From assembly GCF_002277815.1 (NCBI RefSeq), contig NZ_NKJI01000013.1, positions 1-64,000 on the forward strand: 64,000 bases of DNA. Reading direction: 5' to 3'. This stretch comes from Pseudomonas sp. ERMR1:02. Lineage in GTDB: Bacteria; Pseudomonadota; Gammaproteobacteria; Pseudomonadales; Pseudomonadaceae. Position numbers and translations under genes: made by a program. Shown here piece by piece: positions 25,559 to 33,298 of this stretch (positions within the stretch are counted from its first letter, which is position 1; every line of letters begins with the position of its first letter). The notes beneath the pieces were generated by a model. That model was not told the origin of the DNA and did not search any database. It saw only the letters and a program-made list of their open reading frames with translations.

Positions 25559-26500
25559 TTATCTTTGTGTTTCCCGCTCCAACTCTTCCTCAGCCGCAGC
25601 ACCCTTACCCTTACCCTTGGTCTTCAACTCACTGACAATCACCGCCGCCACAATCAACCCCGCACCGACCAGTGCAATCGCCGGCAACCGCTCCCCGGCG
25701 ATCCGCCCGACAATCCCCGCCCACACCGGCTCGCCGGCATAGATCAAGGTCGCCCTAGTTGGCGAAACACTCTTCTGCGCCCAGTTCATCGCCACCTGAA
25801 TCGCCGCACTCGCCGCGCCCAGCCCCAGAGCGCTGCACAGCAGCAACCAGGAGAACTCCGGAATCCGTTCCTGGGTCGGTACCACCATCAGGAACGACAG
25901 CAACGACGTGACGGCCAATTGCACCACCGTCACCCGCTTCACATCGACCTGGCCGGCAAAGTTGCTGATCAGAATGATCTCTGCGGCAATGGCGATGGCG
26001 CTGATCAACGTGGCGATTTCACCGGGGCTGAAATTCAATGCCGCGCCGGAAGGCCCCGACAGCAGCATCAGCCCGGTAAACGCCAGCATGATCCCGATGC
26101 TTGGCATCAACCCAGGGCGACGCCCCAGCACCAGCCATTGCAGCAACGGCACGAAGGGCACGTACAACGCGGTGATGAACGCCGACTGGCTGCTGGGAAT
26201 GCTTTGCAAACCGACGGTCTGCAAGCCGTAGCCGAGCATGATCGCCACGCCGATAAAGGCGCCGGCCTTGAGTTCGAACAGGGTCATTTCCCGCAGGCTG
26301 CGCCAGGAAAACAGGGCAACGATGGTCGCGGCGGCGGCAAAGCGCAGGCCGACGAAAAACATCGGTCCGCTGACAGTCATCGCATGCTGCACCAACAAGA
26401 AGGTCCCGCCCCAGACCACGGTGATCAGCACCAGCACACACTCAGCCTTGCTGAGCCGCAGGAAACGGGAGGAAGCCTGGGAGGAGTTCACCGACGTCAT
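25559..26500 (-). CDS. EamA/DMT-family permease
   Basis: The 313-residue membrane protein has ten predicted helices arranged as two EamA repeats: the first begins ECVLVLITVVWGGTFLLVQH and ends near LLQWLVLGRRP, the second starts near EIATLISAIAIAAEIILIS and ends LIYAGEPVWAGIVGRIAGER. The N-terminal WGG motif is typical of the family. It probably exports a metabolite or amino-acid-like compound. ATG 26500 gives the usual short N-terminus; the frame stays open further upstream but that part overlaps the divergent regulator gene. The highly charged tail KTKGKGKGAAAEEELERE is unusual. The divergent XRE-cupin gene with an 84-bp spacer is the likely regulator. Confidence 0.87.
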   Translation of the reverse strand: MTSVNSSQASSRFLRLSKAECVLVLITVVWGGTFLLVQHAMTVSGPMFFVGLRFAAAATIVALFSWRSLREMTLFELKAGAFIGVAIMLGYGLQTVGLQSIPSSQSAFITALYVPFVPLLQWLVLGRRPGLMPSIGIMLAFTGLMLLSGPSGAALNFSPGEIATLISAIAIAAEIILISNFAGQVDVKRVTVVQLAVTSLLSFLMVVPTQERIPEFSWLLLCSALGLGAASAAIQVAMNWAQKSVSPTRATLIYAGEPVWAGIVGRIAGERLPAIALVGAGLIVAAVIVSELKTKGKGKGAAAEEELERETQR

Positions 26501-26584
26501 GATCTTGCACACTATTTGAGGGGGACGCACAATGCGCCGGAAGTTGGGCAGTATACTGCGCAATACCACCAAGTGAGCAATATA

Positions 26585-27147
26585 GTGCACAAAGATTCCA
26601 CGCAACGGGCTTCGGTCCTGCAGCACGTCAGCCAGAACGTCCGTCGTCTGCGCCATGCCGCCGACATGAGCCAGACCGCCCTGGCGGAAAAATCCGGCGT
26701 CAGCCGCCGCATGCTGGTGGCCATCGAGGCCGGCGAAAAGAACGTCAGCCTGACCACTCTCGATCGTGTGGCCGAGGCTCTGGACGTGGCATTCAGCGAC
26801 CTGATCCAGGCCCCTGACGTGCGCGACCATAGCCGCATCAATGAACTGGCCTGGGCCGGGACGATTCCCGGCAGTAAAGCTGTGTTGCTGGCCAAGGCCA
26901 ACGCCAGCCGTGAAGTCGAGCTCTGGGAATGGCGCCTGGAACCTGGCGAGCACTACCCGTCGGAGCCGGATGCCGATGGCTGGAGCGAACAGTTCTACGT
27001 CTTCGAAGGTTGCCTGACGCTGATGGTCGGCGATGTACCGCACCGCATCAGCGCCGGCGAGTTCTTCATGTTCGCCAGCAACCAGCCCCATTCCTATCGA
27101 AATGAGGGCCGGTGGCGGTGCGGTTTGTGCGTAATGTGGTGATCTGA
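26585..27147 (+). CDS. XRE-family regulator with cupin domain (possible one-base frameshift at the very end)
   Basis: The protein has an N-terminal HTH_3 domain (NVRRLRHAADMSQTALAEKS, GVSRRMLVAIEAGEKNVSLT, about residues 15-70) and a C-terminal cupin domain (WEWRLEPGEHYPSEPDADGW, YVFEGCLTLMVGD, SAGEFFMFASNQPHSYRNEG). Such proteins repress a neighbouring transporter and sense a small ligand through the cupin. GTG 26585 is the start. As read, the frame ends RWRCGLCVMW at 27142. Adding one C to the CC at 27109-27110 gives the typical final beta strand PVAVRFVRNVVI and a stop at 27145-27147, so the C-terminus is probably misread. It is divergent from the DMT transporter gene. Confidence 0.85.
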
Positions 27148-27309
27148 ACTGTTGGCTAATCAACAGCGGAGAAACACTTTGCTGTTCCCAAGATGTAAGT
27201 GTTTCTTGAAGTACTGTCTAAGCTACTGAAATTAAACGAATTTAATAACAGGCACGACTCCTGCAAACGCACTGGGTATTCATCCCCAAAGCTTTCGGAG
27301 TGCCGTTTG

Positions 27310-28839
27310 ATGGCCCGTGAAATTCGTCTCAACGCTTTTGACATGAACTGCGTCGGCCACCAGTCGCCGGGGCTGTGGGCGCATCCGCGGGATCGCTCCT
27401 GGCAATACAAGGATCTGGAGTACTGGACCGACCTGGCGAAAATCCTTGAGCGTGGCAAGTTCGACGGGTTGTTCATTGCCGATGTGCTGGGCATCTACGA
27501 CGTCTACAACGGCAACGGTGATGCGGCGATTCGTCAGGCGGCTCAGGTGCCGGTCAACGATCCGCTGCAACTTATCCCGCCGATGGCGCTGGTTACCGAG
27601 CATTTGGGTTTTGGCCTGACCGCGTCGCTGTCGTTCGAGCACCCGTATCCGTTCGCCCGACGCCTGTCGACCCTCGACCATCTGACCAAGGGCCGCGCCG
27701 GCTGGAACATTGTCACTTCTTATCTGGAGAGCGGCGCGAAAAATCTCGGGCAGAAGAACCAGACCGAGCACGACGCTCGATATGACTTCGCCGAAGAGTA
27801 TCTGGAAGTTTGCTACAAGCTGTGGGAAGGCAGTTGGGAAGAGGGCGCCATTCTGCGCGACCGTGAGCGTCGGGTGTTCAGCGACCCGAGCAAGATCCAC
27901 GAGATCCAGCACGTCGGCAAACATTTTCAGGTGCCGGGCATTCACCTCTGCGAACCTTCGCCGCAACGCACCCCGGTGCTGTATCAGGCCGGCGCATCGA
28001 GTCGCGGCAAGCAGTTCGCGGCAGAGCATGCCGAATGCGTGTTCGTCGCCGCGCCATCGAAAGTGCTGCTGAAGAAAACCGTCGCCGATATCCGTCGTCG
28101 CGCGGCGGAGGCCGGGCGCGATCCGTCGAAGATTCTGATCTTCAACCTGCAAACGGTGATCCTCGGCGAAACCGACGCCAAGGCCAAGGCCAAGTTCGAG
28201 GAATACAAAACCTGGGTCAGCTATGAAGGCGCCATGGCGTTGATTTCCGGCTGGACCGGCATCGATTTCAGTCAGTTCAAACCGGATGAACCGCTCAAGC
28301 ATGTGCACACCAACGCCATCCAATCGGCGGTGGAGGCGTTCTCCACGGCGGATCCGAACAAGGTCTGGACGCCCAACGAACTGGCGGACTGGGTGGGTAT
28401 AGGTGGGTTTGGCCCGCTGTTTGTCGGCAGCCCGGAAACCGTCGCCGATCTGTTGCAGGAATGGGTCGATGAGACCGATGTGGATGGCTTCAACCTGGCG
28501 TACGCACTGACCCACGAAACATTCATCGATGCCGTGGAATTGCTGGTGCCGGAGTTGCAAAAGCGTGGCGTGTACAAGACCGAGTATGCACCGGGGACGT
28601 TGCGCGAGAAGTTGTTTGGCGAAGGGCCGCGCTTGCCGCAGATTCATCCGGCAGCCGGTTATCGCGACTTGGCGGGGTTGCGGCAGCAGGAGAAGAGGTG
28701 GTGTCAGTCTGAACGATTTATATCCAGCACATACTTCCACAGGAGGTCGGAGTCGTACACAAATACTGGGCTCGACAAAGATCCAATGTGGGAGCGGGCT
28801 TGCTCGCGAATGGGCCGTCACATTCAACATCTTCATTGA
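27310..28839 (+). CDS. NtaA/SnaA/DszA-type FMN-dependent monooxygenase (LLM class)
   Basis: This is a two-component, reduced-flavin-dependent monooxygenase of the bacterial luciferase superfamily: REIRLNAFDMNCVGHQSPGL, DRSWQYKDLEYWTDLAKILE, GKFDGLFIADVLGIYDVYNG, KGRAGWNIVTSYLESGAKNL (the NIVTS motif) and PSPQRTPVLYQAGASSRGKQ. Family members oxidise sulfur or nitrogen heterocycles and are often made during sulfur limitation. ATG 27310 starts the conserved N-terminus. The normal end is near YRDLAGLRQQEK; the reading then runs 40 residues through spacer DNA into a REP at 28786. A lost G at 28697-28698 would restore a stop at 28710-28712. No flavin reductase gene is adjacent. Confidence 0.88.
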   Translation: MAREIRLNAFDMNCVGHQSPGLWAHPRDRSWQYKDLEYWTDLAKILERGKFDGLFIADVLGIYDVYNGNGDAAIRQAAQVPVNDPLQLIPPMALVTEHLGFGLTASLSFEHPYPFARRLSTLDHLTKGRAGWNIVTSYLESGAKNLGQKNQTEHDARYDFAEEYLEVCYKLWEGSWEEGAILRDRERRVFSDPSKIHEIQHVGKHFQVPGIHLCEPSPQRTPVLYQAGASSRGKQFAAEHAECVFVAAPSKVLLKKTVADIRRRAAEAGRDPSKILIFNLQTVILGETDAKAKAKFEEYKTWVSYEGAMALISGWTGIDFSQFKPDEPLKHVHTNAIQSAVEAFSTADPNKVWTPNELADWVGIGGFGPLFVGSPETVADLLQEWVDETDVDGFNLAYALTHETFIDAVELLVPELQKRGVYKTEYAPGTLREKLFGEGPRLPQIHPAAGYRDLAGLRQQEKRWCQSERFISSTYFHRRSESYTNTGLDKDPMWERACSRMGRHIQHLH

Positions 28840-28878
28840 CTGTTACACCGCCTTCGCGAGCAAGCCCGCTCCCACAGG
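28786..28878. repeat. REPIN (GTGGGAGCGGGC type)
   Basis: ATGTGGGAGCGGGCTTGCTC is inverted relative to GAGCAAGCCCGCTCCCACAG. The extended monooxygenase frame ends inside it. Confidence 0.88.
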
Positions 28879-28958
28879 GGCATTGGTGTTTTAGCAATTG
28901 CGTTAACCCTTTGGCCGGCGGACCCCGCACGCTTTTGCCCATGAACAGGAGGTCACCC

Positions 28959-29723
28959 ATGAGCGTGCACGAACTCAAACGTCCGCCGATTGCGGACACC
29001 ACCCAGTGGCGGGTCAATGCTCCCCAGGCGCTGGAGCAATTGCGTCATTGGGCGCAGGTCAGTCCATTGCAGCCGGCATTGCGCCACAAGCGTCACGGGC
29101 AATGGTTTGTCTGGCGCTGGATCGATGCCTTGCGTGATGTCGAGCGTCTGGCTGACGGCTTGCGGCAGCAGGGTTTCACTGAAGATTCGCGCCTGGCCGT
29201 CAGCGGTGCCTTCGAGCCGAACCTGTTGCTGCTGGCCCTGGCCGCACTGCAGCTGGGCGGTGAACTACTGGCCGTCGCGGACAACCTCGACGCGCCAGCG
29301 TTGCATACCGTGCTGTGGCGTAGCGGTCCTACCCATGCCTTTGTGCAGGGTCGGCAGACGCAGCAACTCTGGCTCAACCACGGCCAGTCACTGCTCGACT
29401 TCACCGAGCTGCTCGGCCCCACGGAGCCTCCGCAACGCCTGCGGCTGGGACTCTGGGGCGCGCAGCTGTGGAGCGAGGAGGGCACGCAGTGGCAGGGCGG
29501 CCTTACGGTGTTGTTGGAGCATTGGCTGAGCAGCGGGCAAACCCTGGCCTTCCCGGAGAGTCCAGGCAGCGCCAGTCGCGATCGCGGTGAAGTGGCACCT
29601 TCGGGCCTGCTGCTCTCCGCCGAACGCCTTCATCTGTTGGCGACGGAAATCGACAGCCGTCTCGCCGCGCCGGGAACCTGGCGCCGACGTCTCTGCGACT
29701 GGGCGATTGCGGCGCTCAAGTAA
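28959..29723 (+). CDS. AMP-binding-like protein, N-terminal domain only
   Basis: The 254-residue protein resembles the first part of ANL-family acyl-CoA synthetases: LRHWAQVSPLQPALRHKRHG, the DALRDVERLADGLRQQGF helix, SRLAVSGAFEPNLLLLALAA, LGGELLAVADNLDAPALHTV. It lacks the phosphate-binding loop (T/S-S/T-G-T-T-G-x-P-K) and the C-terminal domain. It therefore cannot adenylate a substrate by the usual chemistry. The start has a strong AGGAGG (28948-28953) at good spacing, which argues for a real gene and against a random truncation. It may be a binding or scaffold relative. The neighbours are the monooxygenase and a flavoprotein. Confidence 0.65.
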   Translation: MSVHELKRPPIADTTQWRVNAPQALEQLRHWAQVSPLQPALRHKRHGQWFVWRWIDALRDVERLADGLRQQGFTEDSRLAVSGAFEPNLLLLALAALQLGGELLAVADNLDAPALHTVLWRSGPTHAFVQGRQTQQLWLNHGQSLLDFTELLGPTEPPQRLRLGLWGAQLWSEEGTQWQGGLTVLLEHWLSSGQTLAFPESPGSASRDRGEVAPSGLLLSAERLHLLATEIDSRLAAPGTWRRRLCDWAIAALK

Positions 29724-29845
29724 ACATCACAGGCCTACGTCTTCGACCTTGGCCGGGTAGTATGATCGGGCAGCGCCGAAACGCTGCATGAGCGTGGTTA
29801 TCTGCACGTTTTTCAATTAGGCAAACAGTGATCAGTGAGAACGGC

Positions 29846-31285
29846 ATGAGTGAAATCCAAAGCGGACAGGCGACCGACGCCATCCGTCACGCGGACATCC
29901 TGATTGTCGGTGGCGGCCTCAGCGGCACGATGCTGGCGGCGCAATTGTTACGCCTGCCGGGCCGGCGCTCGGTGCTGGTGATCGAACCCCGCGCCGAGCT
30001 TGGCCGGGGCGAGGCCTACAGCGCCGTGGAGTTGGGCCATACGCTCAACGGCAACGCGGCGCGCATGAGCGTCGATCCGGACAACGCCGACGACCTGACC
30101 CAATGGTTGACCGACTACATCGCGGCGGGTGGCTGGCCGGAGTCGGATGAACAACACGTGCCGATCAGTGAGTTGTTCCCGCCACGGGGAATTTTCGGCT
30201 TGTACGTGCAGCAGCGTCTGGCGCAAGCGCAGGCGGTGGGCGCGCTGAACGGTTCGACGGTCGAGCACGTGCGGGCCGAGGTGGTGGATCTGCAGACCGA
30301 TGACGATTCGGTGCGCCTGACATTGAGTGACGGTCAACGCTTGCAGGGTGATTTTGCTGTGCTCGCCACCGGTATGTTTCCCGCGGCGCGCACACCGCAA
30401 ACCGAATCCAGCGGCTTGAACGCCGCGGCGCTTGATCCATGGGATGTGGCGGCCATGCAGCAACTTGATCCGCAGTCCACGGTGCTGATCATCGGTTCGG
30501 GCCTGACCATGGTTGATGCCGTGGTGTCGCTGGAGCAGGCCGGGCATCGCGGGCCGATCGAGGTGTTTTCCCGTCACGGCCTGTTGCCTCATGTACGGCG
30601 GCAGCCGCCGGCCTGGGCGGATTTTCTCGCCGAGGATCACAGCATTCGTACACCGCGACAACTGGTGCGCGAACTGCGTCGGCATTGCCGAGACGCCATC
30701 GCCCAGGGTATTGACTGGCAGGCGCCGCTGGACACGGTGCGGGCGCACATCGCTCGCTTGTGGAGTCAGGCCACGGACGTGCAACGCCGCCAGTTTGTAC
30801 GGCATGTGCGACCGTGGTGGGAGAGTCATCACCACCGTTCGCCGCCGTTGAGTGCCGAGCTGGTGGCGCGCTTGCACGGGGAGGGGCGGTTGCGGATTCA
30901 GGCGGCGTCGTTCAAAGGGCTTGAGCCTTCGGTCAACGGTGAGGTGAGTATCCGCATTCGGCGTCGCGGTGAGGCGCAAACCACCGTTGTCAGCGGCGCG
31001 GCTTTGATCAACTCCAGCGGTATTGAGTATGACTGGCGCCGGGTTGCCCGGCCGTTGCCACAGCGGTTGTTGGCGCACGGGTTGATCAAACCCGGGCACT
31101 TGGCGTTGGGGATTGCGGCCGAGGTTGACGGTGCGGTGCTGGATGCTGATGGGCGGGCGGCCAGTCGGCTGTTTGCCATGGGACCGCCGTTGCGGGGGAT
31201 GTGGTGGGAGAGTACAGCTGTCACTGATGTGGCGAGTCAGGCCAAGGCGCTAGCCGTGCGAGTGGCAACATCGTTGACCCTGTAG
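29846..31285 (+). CDS. FAD/NAD(P)-binding oxidoreductase
   Basis: The 479-residue protein starts with a dinucleotide-binding motif (ADILIVGGGLSGTMLAAQLL), then GRGEAYSAVELGHTLNGNAA and a second nucleotide-binding segment VLIIGSGLTMVDAVVSLEQA; VLATGMFPAAR is the ATG motif of flavin monooxygenase-like proteins. It belongs to the FAD_NAD(P)_binding proteins (HI0933/SidA-like group); substrate unknown. ATG 29846 is preferred over GTG 29828. The stop TAG is supplied by the GTAGGAG word of the following REP. It may act with the upstream monooxygenase, but 122 bp separate it from the AMP-binding gene and no operon signal is seen. Confidence 0.82.
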   Translation: MSEIQSGQATDAIRHADILIVGGGLSGTMLAAQLLRLPGRRSVLVIEPRAELGRGEAYSAVELGHTLNGNAARMSVDPDNADDLTQWLTDYIAAGGWPESDEQHVPISELFPPRGIFGLYVQQRLAQAQAVGALNGSTVEHVRAEVVDLQTDDDSVRLTLSDGQRLQGDFAVLATGMFPAARTPQTESSGLNAAALDPWDVAAMQQLDPQSTVLIIGSGLTMVDAVVSLEQAGHRGPIEVFSRHGLLPHVRRQPPAWADFLAEDHSIRTPRQLVRELRRHCRDAIAQGIDWQAPLDTVRAHIARLWSQATDVQRRQFVRHVRPWWESHHHRSPPLSAELVARLHGEGRLRIQAASFKGLEPSVNGEVSIRIRRRGEAQTTVVSGAALINSSGIEYDWRRVARPLPQRLLAHGLIKPGHLALGIAAEVDGAVLDADGRAASRLFAMGPPLRGMWWESTAVTDVASQAKALAVRVATSLTL

Positions 31286-31467
31286 GAGCTGTCGAGCCTG
31301 CGAGGCTGCGATCGGCTGCGCAGCAGTCGTAAAACCTGCAGCCGCAGTTCCTGAAACACCGCATCATCCGATTTCACGACCGCTTCGCGCTCCTGACGAT
31401 CAATGCCGACAGTGTTCACGTTCAGCGTGGCCGGTTGGCTGACTTTTACCGCCGCAACGATGTTCAA
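31237..31467 (-). CDS. Small ORF or gene remnant downstream of the binding protein
   Basis: The 76-codon frame starts at a TTG overlapping the stop of the binding-protein gene (TTGA) and reads NIVAAVKVSQPATLNVNTVG, then IDRQEREAVVKSDDAVFQEL. Only the first ~43 residues look like protein; the rest (LRSRSQPRRLDSSYR) is the reading of the REP at 31282 and of the flavoprotein 3' end. It could be a truncated gene whose 3' part was replaced by the REP, or a chance frame. I do not recognise the family. Confidence 0.3.
   Translation of the reverse strand: MNIVAAVKVSQPATLNVNTVGIDRQEREAVVKSDDAVFQELRLQVLRLLRSRSQPRRLDSSYRVNDVATRTASALA
31282..31335. repeat. Single REP-like sequence (TGTAGGAGCTGTCGAGCC type)
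   Basis: CTGTAGGAGCTGTCGAGCCT followed by GCGATCGGCTGCGCAGCAGTC. This subtype carries its own internal palindrome (GCTGCGCAGC) and has no inverted partner here. Confidence 0.65.
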
Positions 31468-32198
31468 CGGGGCGTACTGTTGTTCAGCCAGCGTTGCTTG
31501 ATCTGTTCCAGGAGGCCATCACGGGTCATCTCGTCCAGCGCTTTTTGCCAGCGTGCGACCTGGCGCGCATCGGTCTGCAGGGAAAACGCGATGTAGCTGC
31601 CTTGCTGCATCAGCGGCATCTGGTAGTGCAGCTGGCTGGGGGCCAAACCTTCTTCACGGGCCAGTGTGGCGATGGACAACGTGTCCGACACCACGAAGTC
31701 GGTACGGCCCATGCGCGCCAGGCGCATCATCTGTTCGGGCGAGCCGACGCCGTACAGGTTGGTCAGACCCTGCTGCTGCAAGTAGCTGTAGACCAGCCAT
31801 TTACGCGGCACGACAATCCGGCCCAGACTGCCGGCTTCGAGCAAATTGTGGACCGGTGGCCGGGAGCTGTCGGCGGAGTACAGCGCGGTTTCCACTTCCA
31901 GCAACGGCCCGACCCACTGGTAGCGCCCATCGCGCTCGGCGGTGCGCAATACGGTAAAGACCCCGGTGGCCGGTTCAGTACTGGCCACGTGCAAGGCACG
32001 CAGTAAAGGCAGTTGTTGCAGGTTCACGTGATCGCCGGTGCGCTCGGCCAGCGCCCGCACCACATCCACGCCGAATCCCACCAGTTGGCCACCTTGCTGG
32101 AAATGCAGGGGCGGATGGTTGTCGGTGAGCATGTTCAGATCGGCCGCGGGCGCATTCAGCGTCAGGAAATACAGCAGGCAACCGGCGATGCGCTTCAT
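31464..32198 (-). CDS. Periplasmic amino-acid-type substrate-binding protein (SBP_bac_3)
   Basis: The 244-residue protein has a signal peptide (MKRIAGCLLYFLTLNAPAAD) and a family-3 solute-binding fold: LNMLTDNHPPLHFQQGGQLV, GFGVDVVRALAERTG, RLARMGRTDFVVSDTLSIAT, and a C-terminal helix ending GLLEQIKQRWLN. Pseudomonas genomes carry many such orphan proteins without a transporter, and some serve as sensors or are coupled to regulators. No permease or ATPase genes adjoin. It lies 198 bp downstream of an orphan response regulator on the same strand. Confidence 0.85.
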   Translation of the reverse strand: MKRIAGCLLYFLTLNAPAADLNMLTDNHPPLHFQQGGQLVGFGVDVVRALAERTGDHVNLQQLPLLRALHVASTEPATGVFTVLRTAERDGRYQWVGPLLEVETALYSADSSRPPVHNLLEAGSLGRIVVPRKWLVYSYLQQQGLTNLYGVGSPEQMMRLARMGRTDFVVSDTLSIATLAREEGLAPSQLHYQMPLMQQGSYIAFSLQTDARQVARWQKALDEMTRDGLLEQIKQRWLNNSTPR

Positions 32199-32395
32199 GA
32201 ATCGTCCTTGATGTAATGAAGCGCAAATCTTAGTACGGGCACTGTGCCACTGTCCCGGACTATCTCCGGGGCTTTTGTGTCAGAGATGAGGATTTATGGG
32301 GATGTCAGGCTGTTGCGGAAAACTGTGTCTGGATCGGCTTTTGCGTATCCCGACGGGATTCCTGTACAGACGGATACCAAACCCTGGAAAAATGC

Positions 32396-33136
32396 TCACA
32401 CCTGTGCATCGAGCATTTCCACCGGGTAGGAAAACACGTAGCCCTCGCTGCGCACGGTCTTGATATAGGTTGCCTCCCGGGAATCATCCTTCAACCGTTG
32501 GCGCAGGCGGCTCACCAGCAAGTCTATGGAGCGGTCGAACAGGTCGGCGTCGCGCCCCTGGGTCAGGTTGAGTAGCTGGTCACGGCTCAATACCCGTTGC
32601 GGGTGATCGAGGAACACCCGCAGCAAGCGGTATTCGGCGCCGCTGAGGGCCACCAGGGTGCCGTCTTCGTCGAGCAAGTGACGGGCTGTGGTGTCCAGGC
32701 GCCAGCGGCCGAAGCCGAGCATGCGGCCACTTTCGGTGATCAGCAGGTTGGGCGGCAGCATCCGGGTGCGGCGCAGCACCGCGTTGATCCGCGCCAGTAG
32801 TTCACGGGCGGCGAAAGGTTTGGTCAGGTAGTCGTCGGCGCCCATTTCCAGGCCAAGGATGCGGTCGGTTTCGTCATTGCGCGCGGTGAGCATCAGGATC
32901 GGCGTGGCCTTGTGCTTGCCCGAGCGCAATTCGCGGCACAGCACCAGACCGTCGTCGCCGGGCAGCATGATGTCCAGCACGATCAGGTCTACTTGGTTGG
33001 CATCCAGAAAACTGCGCATTTGCCGGCCGTCGGCGACTACGGTGGTGCGCAGGCCGTTTTTCTTCAGGTAGTTGCCGACCAGCTCACGAATCTCGCGGTC
33101 GTCATCGACGATCAGGATGTGGTTGACGTGGTCCAC
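32396..33136 (-). CDS. OmpR-family response regulator (orphan in this window)
   Basis: The 246-residue protein has a receiver domain with phosphoacceptor Asp55 (DLIVLDIMLPGDDG), acidic Asp11-Asp12-Asp13 and LTKPF, and a C-terminal winged helix (SGAEYRLLRVFLDHPQRVLS, DRSIDLLVSRLRQRLKDDSR, IKTVRSEGYVFS). No histidine kinase gene is adjacent on either side: upstream is a palindromic repeat and ppnN, downstream a binding protein. It may be phosphorylated by a distant kinase, or the kinase was lost. The binding-protein gene downstream is a candidate target. Confidence 0.9.
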   Translation of the reverse strand: MDHVNHILIVDDDREIRELVGNYLKKNGLRTTVVADGRQMRSFLDANQVDLIVLDIMLPGDDGLVLCRELRSGKHKATPILMLTARNDETDRILGLEMGADDYLTKPFAARELLARINAVLRRTRMLPPNLLITESGRMLGFGRWRLDTTARHLLDEDGTLVALSGAEYRLLRVFLDHPQRVLSRDQLLNLTQGRDADLFDRSIDLLVSRLRQRLKDDSREATYIKTVRSEGYVFSYPVEMLDAQV

Positions 33137-33164
33137 TGGTCGATCCTCTTGTTATTCGCGTTCG

Positions 33165-33280
33165 ATCGTTCCCACGCTCTGCGTGGGAATGCCTCAAGGG
33201 ACGCTCCGCGTTCCAGCTCTAGAAAGGGACGCAGAGCGTCCCGGGCTGCATTCCCACGCGGAGCGTGGGAACGATCATAA
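33165..33280. repeat. Palindromic repeat with GCGTGGGAACG arms
   Basis: GATCGTTCCCACGCTCTGCG at the left is mirrored by CGCGGAGCGTGGGAACGATC at the right. An inner pair GGGACGCTCCGCGTTCC / GGGACGCAGAGCGTCCC nests inside. It is a different family from the REPINs; half of one also occurs near 11330-11351. Confidence 0.8.
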
Positions 33281-33298
33281 CAACCCTTCAGTGTGCTA

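Noticed and set aside
25559..27163. 534-codon frame containing the DMT transporter
   Set aside because: The upstream third is antisense to the XRE-cupin gene; the transporter starts at 26500.
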